Source of the DNA: an uncultured Rhizobiaceae group bacterium
Lineage (GTDB): Bacteria; Pseudomonadota; Alphaproteobacteria; Rhizobiales; Rhizobiaceae
Direction: 5' to 3'
Length of the DNA: 64,000 nucleotides
Assembly: GCA_937958815.1 (NCBI GenBank)
Contig: CALGMR010000002.1
Coordinates: 1-64,000, forward strand
Under the pieces are notes generated by a model. That model saw only the letters and a program-made list of their open reading frames with translations, did no database searches and was not told the origin of the DNA. The position numbers and the translations under genes were made by a program. The number at the start of each line of letters is the position of its first letter. The first letter of the stretch is position 1. Shown piece by piece: positions 53,816 through 63,548 of the stretch.

Positions 53816-54745
53816 ATGAGCGCTGTGTTGCTTGAAGGATTCGTGGATGCCGCTCATGCTTTTGGTCACACGGTGTTGGATGTGAATGGCATTCCAACAT
53901 TTCGCGTTTTTCGGCGACTTGGATTGAATTTTGCAACAGCGATTGGCGATCCGATTCATCCATATCCCGCTCAACTGCAGCCAGTGCTTGCTGATGCGAA
54001 AGGGCTGGCGTCGGCAATTCGTACGGCGCAGAATTCTAATGTTGATGTCATTAGACTGCGCTATCTACCTGAGAGCGCAGTACCAGATTTGAAAGACTTG
54101 CCAACACACACACGCTCGGTTGTACATCACACATGCATCGCGGATTTGAATTCTGATATTGAACTGACCGATGTGAAAAAGTTAGTCCGTCAGCGCACCA
54201 AATGGATACAACTTGGAAGAGATGTTGGAGAATTACGTTTTCAAGTTGTGAGAGGCCTCCAAGAGCGCCAACAGTTGATCGAGACTATGATCGCTTGGAA
54301 ACGCGCGTGGTTTGCTGAGCATCGATTGGCCGCTGTAGGATTCAATGATCCTTTTCACATTTACTGTTTGCAGAAATTCGCGGATTTAGAATTCAACGAT
54401 GTTTTTCGCATTCATGTGTTGTTATCCGGCGATGTGCCTGTTGCTGCCGAAGTCTGCCTTGCGGAAGAAAAATCTCTGCACAATGTCATCATTGCGGTGA
54501 ATCCCAGTTATCGCCGTTACGGTCCGGGGGTGCTTTTGTCGCGCATGGCCATAAACATTGCGCTGTCAGAAGAGTTTTTGGAGGTTGATTTTTTACCGCC
54601 ATACTCTTCTCACAAAAATCAAATTGCCAAAAAGACCGTCGCAAAAACTGAACTACAGGTGCCTTTAACTCGAAAAGGTATTTTAGCTCTAAAGGCCAAA
54701 CATGTGGCCGACACCGTACGCCTCAGGCTCGCTAAGAGGCGATAA
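53816..54745 (+). CDS. GNAT-fold acetyltransferase-like protein (BioF2/CelD-like)
   Basis: A 309-residue protein resembling the GNAT-type family found in polysaccharide or cellulose loci (Acetyltransf_6, CelD-like). The C-terminal half has the relevant strand-helix pattern (AAEVCLAEEKSLHNVIIAV, then YGPGVLLSRMAINIAL). The N-terminal half is a related degenerate domain. The acyl acceptor is unknown. It overlaps the convergent acetyltransferase gene by 14 bases. Confidence 0.7.
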   Translation: MSAVLLEGFVDAAHAFGHTVLDVNGIPTFRVFRRLGLNFATAIGDPIHPYPAQLQPVLADAKGLASAIRTAQNSNVDVIRLRYLPESAVPDLKDLPTHTRSVVHHTCIADLNSDIELTDVKKLVRQRTKWIQLGRDVGELRFQVVRGLQERQQLIETMIAWKRAWFAEHRLAAVGFNDPFHIYCLQKFADLEFNDVFRIHVLLSGDVPVAAEVCLAEEKSLHNVIIAVNPSYRRYGPGVLLSRMAINIALSEEFLEVDFLPPYSSHKNQIAKKTVAKTELQVPLTRKGILALKAKHVADTVRLRLAKRR

Positions 54746-55241
54746 GGCTGTTTTTTCGGGCGATGAACTTGCTCAGAAGGTGCATTGGCAGCACCCGTTG
54801 GCCCAAAAGGACAATCGCATCGTCACCATCAGAATAGAATTCCTTTTTTCGACCAGTTTGGAAAAACCCTGAATTCTTATAATGATTTAGAGCGCCTGAG
54901 TTTTTCGAACGTACAAAACCACGGATGAGAAAGCGATTTGCTGACCTCATCACTTCTTCGGTGAGTTTGGTTGCGATGCCCAAACGGCTGAACTCGGGGT
55001 CAACTGCCAAAAAATCCCACCCAGTCCAGGGTCTAAATGGCCGATCGGTTAGAACGCAGTATCCGACCACTTTTTCTTCAATCGTTGCGACCAAAACTGC
55101 GCCTTTAATCGCCCCTTGGCATCGCTGCGACATATGCTCAGCCGACATCAATAGGACGTCGCCAGGAAATGCGTCGTTCTGAATGCGATCGATTTTCGCA
55201 AAGTCGGTTTCTTTTGCTTTGCGGACCAGAATTCGTTCCAT
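54732..55241 (-). CDS. GNAT family N-acetyltransferase
   Basis: A 169-residue acetyltransferase. The acetyl-CoA motif region reads DFLAVDPEFSRLGIATKLTE, with an R-L-G-I-A variant of the R/Q-x-x-G-x-A motif, and GFVRSKNSGALNHYKNSGF completes the domain. The substrate is unknown. The ATG at 55241 has no rival. Confidence 0.82.
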   Translation of the reverse strand: MERILVRKAKETDFAKIDRIQNDAFPGDVLLMSAEHMSQRCQGAIKGAVLVATIEEKVVGYCVLTDRPFRPWTGWDFLAVDPEFSRLGIATKLTEEVMRSANRFLIRGFVRSKNSGALNHYKNSGFFQTGRKKEFYSDGDDAIVLLGQRVLPMHLLSKFIARKNSLIAS

Positions 55242-55349
55242 TTCGTCAACTGCCAGTTTGTCTCATAAATACAAATGTATGTTAGCACCTCGCCACAGTT
55301 GCGTTTTCAAAACTTGCTGGCGAGGTTAATCGCTTTGTGAAACATTGAT

Positions 55350-56465
55350 TTAGGACTTCAGCGCTTGTGCTGGATCGACCATATCCATGCCCAAGGCGTC
55401 TGCCACAGGGGCGTTGGTGATTTTGCCTTTGTGGACATTCAGCCCATTGAGCAGATTTGTATCATCCAATAGTGCGTCGGTGCTTTTGTTGGCCAATGCC
55501 AAGCCGAAGGGCAGGGTTGCGTTGTTGAGTGCTTGGGACGAGGTGAGGGGCACTGCACCGGGCATATTGGCGACGCAGTAATGTACAATTCCACCTACGT
55601 CGTAGGTTGGTTCTGCATGGGTTGTTGCCTTAGATGTTTCAAAGCACCCGCCTTGGTCAATTGCCACATCGCACAACACGGCGCCCTGTTTCATGCCCGA
55701 CAGCATATCGCGTGTGACCAGTTTTGGCGCAGCTGCACCTGGGATGAGCACAGCGCCGATAACGGCATCGGCGGAAAAGACTTCCTCTTCCAATGCATCA
55801 ACGGTGGAGTAACGCGTGGTGAGGCGGCTGTTGAATTGTTCGTCCAATTGACGAAGACGGGGGATAGAACGGTCTAGAATGGTCACTTGCGCGCCCATTC
55901 CCACAGCCATCATCGCCGCATTTGTGCCCACCACACCGCCGCCAATGATGACGACCTTGCCGGGAGCAACACCGGGCACACCGCCGAGCAAGACACCGCG
56001 TCCACCATTGGCTTTTTGCAGCGCTGTCGCGGACGCTTGAATGGACAAACGTCCGGCAACTTCCGACATGGGGGCAAGCAGGGGCAGGCCGCCTTTGGCG
56101 TCGGTGACGGTTTCATAGGCAATCGCGGTGCACCCAGAGTCCAGCAGGCCCTTTGTCTGTGCCGGGTCTGGGGCCAAATGCAAATAAGTGTAGAGCAATT
56201 GGCCTTCGCGCAATTGCGCCCATTCTGAGGGTTGCGGTTCCTTGACCTTTACAATCATATCTGCAGTCGCGAACACTTCCTCTGCGGTGTCGACCACATT
56301 TGCGCCAGCCGCTTTGTAAGCATCGTCTCCAGCGCCAATGCCTCCACCACAGTTTGTTTCCACAACCACCTGATGGCCGTGAGCGATGTATTCGCGCACG
56401 GAGCCCGGTGTGAGGCCAACGCGGTATTCGTGGTTTTTGATTTCCTTGGGAACGCCAATGCGCAT
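55350..56465 (-). CDS. ald: Alanine dehydrogenase
   Basis: Interconverts L-alanine and pyruvate plus ammonia using NAD. The protein has 371 residues, the family length; catalytic Lys75 and His96 are at the canonical positions and the NAD motif GGGVVG is at 175-180. It starts [18 protein letters not shown]. An Lrp/AsnC regulator is divergently encoded 136 bases away, the usual partner for ald in this group. Confidence 0.94.
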   Translation of the reverse strand: MRIGVPKEIKNHEYRVGLTPGSVREYIAHGHQVVVETNCGGGIGAGDDAYKAAGANVVDTAEEVFATADMIVKVKEPQPSEWAQLREGQLLYTYLHLAPDPAQTKGLLDSGCTAIAYETVTDAKGGLPLLAPMSEVAGRLSIQASATALQKANGGRGVLLGGVPGVAPGKVVIIGGGVVGTNAAMMAVGMGAQVTILDRSIPRLRQLDEQFNSRLTTRYSTVDALEEEVFSADAVIGAVLIPGAAAPKLVTRDMLSGMKQGAVLCDVAIDQGGCFETSKATTHAEPTYDVGGIVHYCVANMPGAVPLTSSQALNNATLPFGLALANKSTDALLDDTNLLNGLNVHKGKITNAPVADALGMDMVDPAQALKS

Positions 56466-56601
56466 GGAACAGTCTCCTATCTGCCTGATTACGATAGAAA
56501 TAGGTCTTTATTGCGCAAAAATCCTTGCAAACTGGCTCGCGATTGACACAAATTGTCAACAATTCTTGCGTTTTTGGTTTTCATTTAGAGGAATCGTTGT
56601 G

Positions 56602-57087
56602 ATGGTTGAACTGGATTCCATCGATCATGCTATTTTGAGCGAGTTGCAAAGCGATGCGCGGCTGCCTAACGTGGTTCTGGCAGACCGTGTGGGTTTGTCT
56701 CCCTCTGCCTGTTCCAGGCGGGTGGATGCTTTGGAGAAAAGCGGTGTTGTGCGCGGCTACAGTGCGCGCCTGTCATCACGTGCGCTGGGGCACCCGATTG
56801 TGGTGATCGTTTATATTACGTTGGAAGGGCAATCTGTTGGCCATCTTTCTGCGTTTGAAGAGGCGGTTGCAAAATGCCCCAACGTTCTGGTGTGCTATTT
56901 GATGTCAGGAACAAGCGATTATCTGCTGCGCATCGCGGCGCGCGATTTGGCAGACTACGAGCGCATTCACAAAGAATGGCTGTCCGCCATGCCCGGCGTG
57001 GCGCGCATGACATCAAGCTTCGCACTGCGCGAAGTAATCAACCGCCCAAGTGTAGATATGCGGATCAATGACAAGCGCGGGCGGTGA
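56602..57087 (+). CDS. Lrp/AsnC family regulator, probable regulator of ald
   Basis: A 161-residue feast/famine regulator. An N-terminal helix-turn-helix (LADRVGLSPSACSRRVDALE, about residues 25-45) is followed by the RAM ligand-binding domain with a VLVCYLMSGTSDYLLRI core. AGAGGA is present upstream of the ATG at 56602. Divergent placement from ald suggests that it activates alanine dehydrogenase in response to alanine, as in the AldR type; this is inferred from position. Confidence 0.88.
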   Translation: MVELDSIDHAILSELQSDARLPNVVLADRVGLSPSACSRRVDALEKSGVVRGYSARLSSRALGHPIVVIVYITLEGQSVGHLSAFEEAVAKCPNVLVCYLMSGTSDYLLRIAARDLADYERIHKEWLSAMPGVARMTSSFALREVINRPSVDMRINDKRGR

Positions 57088-57101
57088 ATGCCGATAAAAT
57101 A

Positions 57102-57136
57102 AGGCCGGAGCGAGATGGTGTCGCTCCGGCCTATTT
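57102..57136. terminator. Bidirectional terminator between convergent genes
   Basis: A perfect 12-bp stem (57102-57113 with 57121-57132) with a seven-base loop, flanked by A/T on both sides (AAAATA before, TATTTAAT after). It ends both the Lrp-type gene and the convergent beta-barrel gene. Confidence 0.9.
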
Positions 57137-57155
57137 AATCAGTCTTATTCAGTTT

Positions 57156-58586
57156 TCAGTCTAGTGGGATACGAAGTTTCAAAGAGCCGCCGTAAGATGT
57201 GTACTCGCCCGAACCGAGCCCACCAATTCGGCCAGAGCCCGTCAGCTCTGCATTGCCAATTTTGCTGATGAACCCAAGTTCAACACTGGCGGAAGAAACG
57301 TCTCCCAAGTCTGGGGAGCCCGTTGCCACAGGTCTGTCACTGTCAGAGAAGTCATAATCGTAGTTCACTGCTGCCCACGGCGAAACTTCGCCGGTTTCAG
57401 TTTGAAACGGATCAAGTATGATTTTTGGACCCACAGACAGACGACCGCTTGTGATGTCGTTGGAAGCAATAGCGTTTGCAGCGCTGTCCACATATGCGTC
57501 TTGATCTTCACGAGAAATACTGAAAGACAATGTCGGCTGGATGGTAAAGCCATCCATTGGCAGTGACCCATTCACACGCAAACCACCAGACCAGCGATCT
57601 GCATCGAATGATCCCGTGTTGCCACCATTCACCACGTCATAATCGGAGCCCGTATATGCCACGAAACCATGTGCGGTTATCGTGTCTAAGAATTGACCGC
57701 CAACGTAAGCACCAACGGTAAATCCATCGGATTCAACTGTGCCCGCTGTGCCATTTATCAGTGTGTCGATATCGGTGTTTGCATAGCCGCCGAGCAGGCC
57801 GACAACAAGTGTTTCAGAGATTTTGTAATCTGCGCCGACTAAAACATTGGCCACATGGCCATCGAATGTGTTGTTGTCGCCATCGAATTGGTCGAAACGA
57901 CCTGTGATCCATACGTTCCACAAAGCGGGTGCAGGAGCATTTTCCAAGTTCACATCAGCGCCGTAAACGCCGCTTCCGATTGTTGTTTCCAATTCTTTTG
58001 CGGCGGTTGCACCTTTCTTGCCTAACAAATTCGATGCACCGCGTGTAGAAAGCGAGAAACGGTTTTGAGCAATATAGCCGTTTGTGCCTCCAGCGCCGAA
58101 TGCGCCACCCACAGCATCGTTGACCGCACCTGAAATCGCAGCATTGTTGCTTTGAATAGCAATTGTTGTCACTGCATCCTGTGCTGCGCTGTTGCTGGTG
58201 TCGCTTATAGGAGGCACGTTGCTGCAGGACGCGGTTGCTGGAATCTTAGAGCCGCGAAAACCTGGTCTGTCGGTAGAATATGAACCCGATCCTCCAGCAG
58301 GTACTGCGAAAGGAACTCCACTGGCAAGAGAGGTTCCGCCTTGGCCGAAGAGTTCTATAGGCAATCCATCCGCTGTTACTATAGTCAGGAATTCGCCTTC
58401 CATAAGTGTAAGGCTGAGCTCGGTGCTCTGACCTATCACTCGGGGTGTTCCACCACGCGCGGGATCGATCGCTGCACAAGTGGCAAAGTCGGAAGCTGTT
58501 GCGTGTGCTGCAGAAAAATGAGTTGCGCTAAAGCTCAGCGCCGCTATTGCGGCGGTTACGCCGACTTTGATTGCTTTTTTTATCAC
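57156..58586 (-). CDS. Autotransporter beta-barrel domain protein with short passenger
   Basis: An exported protein of about 476 residues. A GTG at 58586, eight bases after GGGAGC, gives a Sec signal (KKAIKVGVTAAIAALSF, ending SAAHA). The first 150 residues of the mature part form a small Thr/Ser-rich domain with two Cys residues. From about residue 200 the sequence is an autotransporter-type barrel with alternating strands and a terminal RIPLD. It lacks a long passenger, so it may function as a porin-like or adhesion protein. Divergent from the flavoenzyme gene. Confidence 0.8.
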   Translation of the reverse strand: MIKKAIKVGVTAAIAALSFSATHFSAAHATASDFATCAAIDPARGGTPRVIGQSTELSLTLMEGEFLTIVTADGLPIELFGQGGTSLASGVPFAVPAGGSGSYSTDRPGFRGSKIPATASCSNVPPISDTSNSAAQDAVTTIAIQSNNAAISGAVNDAVGGAFGAGGTNGYIAQNRFSLSTRGASNLLGKKGATAAKELETTIGSGVYGADVNLENAPAPALWNVWITGRFDQFDGDNNTFDGHVANVLVGADYKISETLVVGLLGGYANTDIDTLINGTAGTVESDGFTVGAYVGGQFLDTITAHGFVAYTGSDYDVVNGGNTGSFDADRWSGGLRVNGSLPMDGFTIQPTLSFSISREDQDAYVDSAANAIASNDITSGRLSVGPKIILDPFQTETGEVSPWAAVNYDYDFSDSDRPVATGSPDLGDVSSASVELGFISKIGNAELTGSGRIGGLGSGEYTSYGGSLKLRIPLD

Positions 58587-58701
58587 AGGATAAAGCTCCC
58601 ACCAGATTTTATTTGCCCAATTGTTGTTTGGCAAAACGGATTGTTTGTGTCACCTACTTGGAACAGTTTTTGGGGAGAAAATTGGAATATTGGGCAAAAA
58701 A

Positions 58702-60186
58702 ATGGAGCAGAGTCACAAAAATAGCACAGGTGACGTCACGGCAAAGCATTTGAAAAGGCGTGTTTTTTTAGCTGGCTTAGCTTCCTCTACGGCAGTTGTT
58801 GGTCAAGGATTCGCACAAGTTCTTCCAGAAGCTCCATTTGAAGAGATGCGCCACCTTACTGTGGTTCCAGACGATGATCCGTTTGCACGAGATTATTCGG
58901 ATGCATTTCGGGAAGAAAAATTGCTTGTGCCTAAAAAGCGGCTTGTGTGTCACAGCAAGGAAGTTGTTTCAGAACAACTGCGCAACATTGTAGATGCTGG
59001 CCAAGATTTCTCGATTCGTTCAACAGGGCATTGTTTTGCTGGATATTCGCAACATCCTGAACTGGTCATTGATACAAGCCATTTAGACAATGTTGGCAGA
59101 ATTGACGCAAATGGGCACATTCGTGTGGGCGCAGGTGCGTGGATTTTACCAATTTATAGGGCGCTTGCCGAAACCGATCATGTTTTGCCCGGTGGCACCT
59201 ATTTTTCGGTTGGCGCTGCTGGCAACACAATGGGTGGAGGGATTGGATATCTGTCGCGACAACTGGGTTTGCTGTGCGATCATGTGGTGTCATTTGAAGT
59301 TGTGACGGCGGACGGAAAAATTGTTGAAGCGAGCGCCAATGAGAATACCGATCTCTTTTGGGCACTGAAAGGTGGCGGTGGTGGTAGTTTTGGTATCGTG
59401 ACGTCTCTCGTCTTCAAACCCGTGAAGCTGCCGCAATCTACGTCAATCAATTGGCTGGGCGTTTACAATTATCGTGATGCAGCAAAGTTGATTGAGGCTT
59501 GGCAAAGATGGACTGAAGCTGCGGGGGAGGCGATCACCACTCATTTGAGCTTTCAACGCTACACAGAAGATGGCATCTTGATCATCATCAAAGGGTGGAG
59601 CCTTGCTACCAATGGGGCAACCCGAGATTACCTTGCTCAATTGATCGGACGCGGCAAATTTGTGCGTGACAATCAAGTTCCGTCGGGTCGGCCCCGTGTT
59701 GCTTTGGACAACCTTTTTGAGTGGCACAATTTCCTAACCCCAACCAAGGTTCACTTAGGGTCTGACTTTGCTGGTCGACACTACTCTCTTGGCGAAATGC
59801 AGGATGCAATTGATGTGGTGATGTCACAACCCATTGCGTCAACGACCGTGTATTTTGAAGCGCTGGGTGGCAGGACAGCGACTGATACGGGTGATGTTGT
59901 CTACCCTCATCGGAGCGCGAAGTTTTTGATCTATTACATTTCGTCCATTCCCAAAGAGACCATGCGGGATGAGCGGAAATCAAATTTGGAGACCATCCGC
60001 AAAGGATTTTCGGTTGCGACCACAGGTGGGATTTACGTAAATTATCCCGACCAAGACCTCGATAACTGGCAGCGACGATATTGGGGTGACAATCTGGAAC
60101 GCTTGGTAGAAGTTAAAAGAAAGTGGGACCCAAACAACGTGTTCAACCACCCTCAAAGCGTACCTTTGGCTATTTATGGGAAATAG
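58702..60186 (+). CDS. Tat-exported FAD-linked oxidase (berberine bridge enzyme-like)
   Basis: A 494-residue flavoprotein of the BBE/FAD_binding_4 family. A twin-arginine signal (KRRVFLAGLASSTAVVGQG, Arg19-Arg20) precedes the FAD-binding domain: RSTGHCFAGYSQHPELVIDT holds the His that usually carries covalent FAD, and GAAGNTMGGGIGYLSR follows. The C-terminal YWGDNLERLVEVKRKWDPNNVF is the BBE tail. It would oxidise sugars or alcohols in the periplasm. The ATG at 58702 is chosen; upstream the frame overlaps the barrel gene promoter. Confidence 0.85.
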   Translation: MEQSHKNSTGDVTAKHLKRRVFLAGLASSTAVVGQGFAQVLPEAPFEEMRHLTVVPDDDPFARDYSDAFREEKLLVPKKRLVCHSKEVVSEQLRNIVDAGQDFSIRSTGHCFAGYSQHPELVIDTSHLDNVGRIDANGHIRVGAGAWILPIYRALAETDHVLPGGTYFSVGAAGNTMGGGIGYLSRQLGLLCDHVVSFEVVTADGKIVEASANENTDLFWALKGGGGGSFGIVTSLVFKPVKLPQSTSINWLGVYNYRDAAKLIEAWQRWTEAAGEAITTHLSFQRYTEDGILIIIKGWSLATNGATRDYLAQLIGRGKFVRDNQVPSGRPRVALDNLFEWHNFLTPTKVHLGSDFAGRHYSLGEMQDAIDVVMSQPIASTTVYFEALGGRTATDTGDVVYPHRSAKFLIYYISSIPKETMRDERKSNLETIRKGFSVATTGGIYVNYPDQDLDNWQRRYWGDNLERLVEVKRKWDPNNVFNHPQSVPLAIYGK

Positions 60187-60468
60187 TGTTTGCTTTGGAT
60201 ATGACTATTAATGGTGAAATTTAGATTATTGAGAAATGTTGGGACCCCATTTTCCTCATCCCAAAGTCGCAATTTTTGCTTTGAAATTAACCATTCTGGG
60301 GGTGGTGGGGTTTTGCGGTCACTTAAAACTGGACTTGGGCGCAAAATTAAGTTTTATCGGCTTGAACCCTTCCTTGTGAGGGCAATGCATTAACTTTTGG
60401 GCGCGTCTTCGGGAGGGGAAGCGCCTCACGCAAATGCGGTTTGCGTGCACCTTTTGGAGAGGGAACTT

Positions 60469-62448
60469 ATGTCTGTTTATCTTCCACCAATTATGGGCGT
60501 CATCGGCTTGGTCGTCGCCTACATCCTTTACGGGATGGTTATGAAGTATAGCGAGGGCACCGATGCGATCAAAAAGATCGGTGACCAAATTCATGAAGGC
60601 GCAATGGTCTTTATGAAACGCGAATACAAAATTCTTGTCGTATTCCTTTTTGTTCAGATCGTCGTGACCTATCTGGCGCTGGGCGGTTCTGTTGCCGTGG
60701 CCGTTTTGGTTGGTGCTGTGTCTTCATCCATCGCAGGGTGGATTGGCATGTATGCGGCCACCAAAGCAAACGTGCGTACAGCGACTGCCGCTCAAACCGA
60801 TGGTGCTTCAAGCGCTCTGACCGTTGCCTTCTTCGGCGGCTCTATTATGGGGCTTTCTGTTGCGGCTCTTGGTCTTATCGGCCTTGGCGGTCTTTACGTG
60901 TTCCTTGGTGGCGATGCTCATTCGCTGGAAGGTTTCGGCATGGGCGGCTCAACAGTTGCTCTCTTCAGCCGTATCGGTGGTGGTATCTTCACCAAAGCTG
61001 CGGACGTTGGCGCCGACCTTGTAGGTAAAATCGAAGCTGGTATTCCTGAAGATGATCCGCGCAACCCGGGCGTGATTGCCGACAACGTTGGTGACAACGT
61101 TGGCGATGTGGCTGGTATGGGTTCAGATATTTTCGAATCTTACTGTGGCGCGATGATCGCTTCTATTGCGATTGCTTCCACTTTGGCGATTTCACCAGAG
61201 TTGAAATCATCCATGATGGCCTTGCCTTTGGCATTGGCGTCCCTCGGTCTTGTGGCGTCGATCATTATGATCTTCGTGGTGAAAGCACGTTCTTCTGCTG
61301 AACCTGCGTCCGCTCTGCGTACAGGTACTCTTGGTGCTCCAGTCTTGTTCTTGGCTGCGGCCTTTTTCCTCATTCAGTTCATGGGCATCAGCGTCAACGT
61401 TTGGTGGGCTGTTGTTGCCGGTGCAGCTGGCGGTGTCGCGATCGGTTTGATCACTGAGTATTACACTGCGGGTGCTCCGGTTAAGCGCATCGCGAATTCC
61501 GGTGCGACTGGTCCAGCGACTGTGATGATCACAGGTCTGGCTGTTGGCATGGAATCTGTGGTTCTGCCTTTGCTTACAATTGCTGGTATCGTTTGGGTGT
61601 CAACTGCTCTTGCTGGCCTTTATGGCGTGGGTATTGCCGCTGTCGGTATGTTGGCCACAGTGGGCATCACAATGGCGATCGACGCTTACGGCCCTGTTGC
61701 AGACAATGCCGGCGGTATTGCTGAAATGGGTGGCATGGGCGAAGACGTTCGTGAAATCACTGACAGCCTTGACGAGCTCGGCAACACAACTGCTGCGATT
61801 GGTAAAGGCTTTGCGATTGGTGCTGCGGCACTTGCAGCCTTGGCGATTATCTCGGCGTTTGTTGCGGTTCTTAAAAGCAAATATGGTGATGACTTCTCGC
61901 TAGAGCTTTCTGAGCCTTTGGTGATTGTGGGTCTGTTCATTGGGGGCACAATACCGTTCCTCGTGGCTGCACTCACCATGACAGCTGTTGGTGATGCTGC
62001 TTTTGCAATGATCAACGAGATCCGTCGCCAGTTCAAAGAGATCCCTGGTTTGATGGAAGGCACTGCTGATCCAGATTCAGCCAAGTGTGTGGACATTGCG
62101 ACCACGGCTGCTTTGAAGAAGATGATCCTTCCAGGTGTTATCGCGGTGTGTGCACCTCCTGCTATTGGCTTTTTGCTTGGCGCTCAGGCGTTGGGTGGCA
62201 TGCTCGGTGGCGCGTTGCTTGGTTGTGTGCTTATGGCGCTCATGATGGCAAACGCAGGTGGTGCTTGGGACAACGCTAAAAAGTACGTCGAAAAGGGCAA
62301 CCTTGGCGGCAAGGGCACTGACACACACGCTGCTGTTGTTGTTGGTGACACGGTTGGCGATCCGTTCAAGGACACATCCGGACCTGCAATGAACATCCTC
62401 ATCAACGTGATGGCGATTGTTTCATTGGTGATTGCACCCCTGCTTTAA
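60469..62448 (+). CDS. hppA: Membrane-bound proton/sodium-translocating pyrophosphatase
   Basis: A 659-residue integral membrane pump with about 16 transmembrane segments that couples pyrophosphate hydrolysis to ion transport. Active-site motifs are present: [20 protein letters not shown] and [16 protein letters not shown], plus a C-terminal [15 protein letters not shown]. The segment [12 protein letters not shown] has Ala, not Lys, at the position that distinguishes K-dependent from K-independent forms, so this is a potassium-stimulated type by family rules. GGAGAGGGA precedes the ATG. The 280 bases upstream show no gene. Confidence 0.93.
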   Translation: MSVYLPPIMGVIGLVVAYILYGMVMKYSEGTDAIKKIGDQIHEGAMVFMKREYKILVVFLFVQIVVTYLALGGSVAVAVLVGAVSSSIAGWIGMYAATKANVRTATAAQTDGASSALTVAFFGGSIMGLSVAALGLIGLGGLYVFLGGDAHSLEGFGMGGSTVALFSRIGGGIFTKAADVGADLVGKIEAGIPEDDPRNPGVIADNVGDNVGDVAGMGSDIFESYCGAMIASIAIASTLAISPELKSSMMALPLALASLGLVASIIMIFVVKARSSAEPASALRTGTLGAPVLFLAAAFFLIQFMGISVNVWWAVVAGAAGGVAIGLITEYYTAGAPVKRIANSGATGPATVMITGLAVGMESVVLPLLTIAGIVWVSTALAGLYGVGIAAVGMLATVGITMAIDAYGPVADNAGGIAEMGGMGEDVREITDSLDELGNTTAAIGKGFAIGAAALAALAIISAFVAVLKSKYGDDFSLELSEPLVIVGLFIGGTIPFLVAALTMTAVGDAAFAMINEIRRQFKEIPGLMEGTADPDSAKCVDIATTAALKKMILPGVIAVCAPPAIGFLLGAQALGGMLGGALLGCVLMALMMANAGGAWDNAKKYVEKGNLGGKGTDTHAAVVVGDTVGDPFKDTSGPAMNILINVMAIVSLVIAPLL

Positions 62449-62475
62449 CAGTCTCAGACGAAGCAAATTTAAAGA

Positions 62476-62503
62476 GGCCTGCAGGAAACTGCGGGCCTTT
62501 TTT
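62476..62503 (+). terminator. Rho-independent terminator after hppA
   Basis: A 9-bp stem (62476-62484 with 62489-62497, one G-T pair) with a GAAA loop is followed by six T. Confidence 0.92.
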
Positions 62504-62506
62504 GTG

Positions 62507-63352
62507 TCACATATCCAATTGAATTTCGGTGCGCTGCATCACAGCGTGGGGGCTGTTGAGGTAAAATCCTTGAAACCGATCGAAACCACACGCAATTGCA
62601 AATGCGAGTTCGTCTTTGGTTTCTATATGCTCTAAATGCGCTTTGGCACCGACAGCTTTGATCGCAATGACTGTGTTAGAAACAAGGTTGATATAATCAT
62701 TGCTGAAAATGTCAGCATCCAACCAAGATCTGTTGAACTTCACAGCGTCTGGTTTGTTTTGCACGATGCGGCTGAAGCTTGCGCAATCGGCATCAAAGCC
62801 TTCTAAAGTGAGACCCACATTGACCTTGCGCAGTTGATTGGTGAAAGAAAACACAAGTCCCGCATCTAAATCCGGTGCGAGGTTAATCTCCACATTAAGT
62901 TGCTTTGGTTTGAGTGTTCTGCCGCCGCCAAGTTGGTGAAGATGATAGATCTCTTCGGCCAGCATTTCTGCGTGCATTTGATGGTCGAACAATGTTTGTT
63001 GGGTGATGTTCACCGACAAAGACTCTTGCGGCCGAGATTGTTTAAGAAAATTTGCCACGTGCAATTCGCGACATAATCGATCGGTGAAACTTTGGTCTTC
63101 AGCTTCCAAACTGCGAAAATAGTGTTGGGGCGCGATTTCTGCCGTTCCTGCAACGGTTCGCAGATAGGCTTCAAAGCCGACGACCACCAACTGTTTGTTA
63201 CGCAATTCAAACACAGGTTGAAACACACTGTTCAAAAAATGACCCATGAATTGCGCCCGGGCAGCGCCGTCCGTTTCATCGCGCAGATAGTCTGAAACCA
63301 CGCGTTGTGCGCGGGTTTCCTCGAAGTTTTCCATAAATTTTCGAAGCAACAT
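62507..63352 (-). CDS. Degenerate EAL-domain protein
   Basis: A 281-residue protein with the fold of an EAL phosphodiesterase but a degraded active site. The signature EAL reads EAYLR (FEAYLR near 68-73), the EIT/ELT acid segment reads NVEINL, the DDFG loop reads GFDADC, and the following KID-type lysine segment is KFNRSW. FQGFYLNSP near the end still marks the fold. It is more likely a c-di-GMP binding or protein-binding regulator than an enzyme. The ATG at 63352 has GGAGTC upstream; the frame continues to a TTG at 63373. Confidence 0.8.
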   Translation of the reverse strand: MLLRKFMENFEETRAQRVVSDYLRDETDGAARAQFMGHFLNSVFQPVFELRNKQLVVVGFEAYLRTVAGTAEIAPQHYFRSLEAEDQSFTDRLCRELHVANFLKQSRPQESLSVNITQQTLFDHQMHAEMLAEEIYHLHQLGGGRTLKPKQLNVEINLAPDLDAGLVFSFTNQLRKVNVGLTLEGFDADCASFSRIVQNKPDAVKFNRSWLDADIFSNDYINLVSNTVIAIKAVGAKAHLEHIETKDELAFAIACGFDRFQGFYLNSPHAVMQRTEIQLDM

Positions 63353-63362
63353 TGTAGACTCC

Positions 63363-63391
63363 AAATTATACAACTAAAAATTGTATAATTT
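63363..63391. promoter_or_regulatory. Perfect 11-bp inverted repeat upstream of EAL gene
   Basis: AAATTATACAA (63363-63373) and TTGTATAATTT (63381-63391) are separated by seven bases. The repeat ends 11 bases before the ATG of the EAL gene. On the minus strand its proximal arm contains TATAAT, so it overlaps a likely -10 box. It has the shape of a repressor site. Confidence 0.6.
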
Positions 63392-63548
63392 GCAATTACT
63401 ACCAAATAGTTCATGAGTAGGGGCGCTCATCACTCCTTAATAAAGTTACGTCATAAAGCATGCTGTGAACCTGGCGGTGAATTGCATATTTTGAAGATCG
63501 ACACCCGAATTGCGCCCGCTGCCATCCAGATCATGCGGGAGTAAGAGA

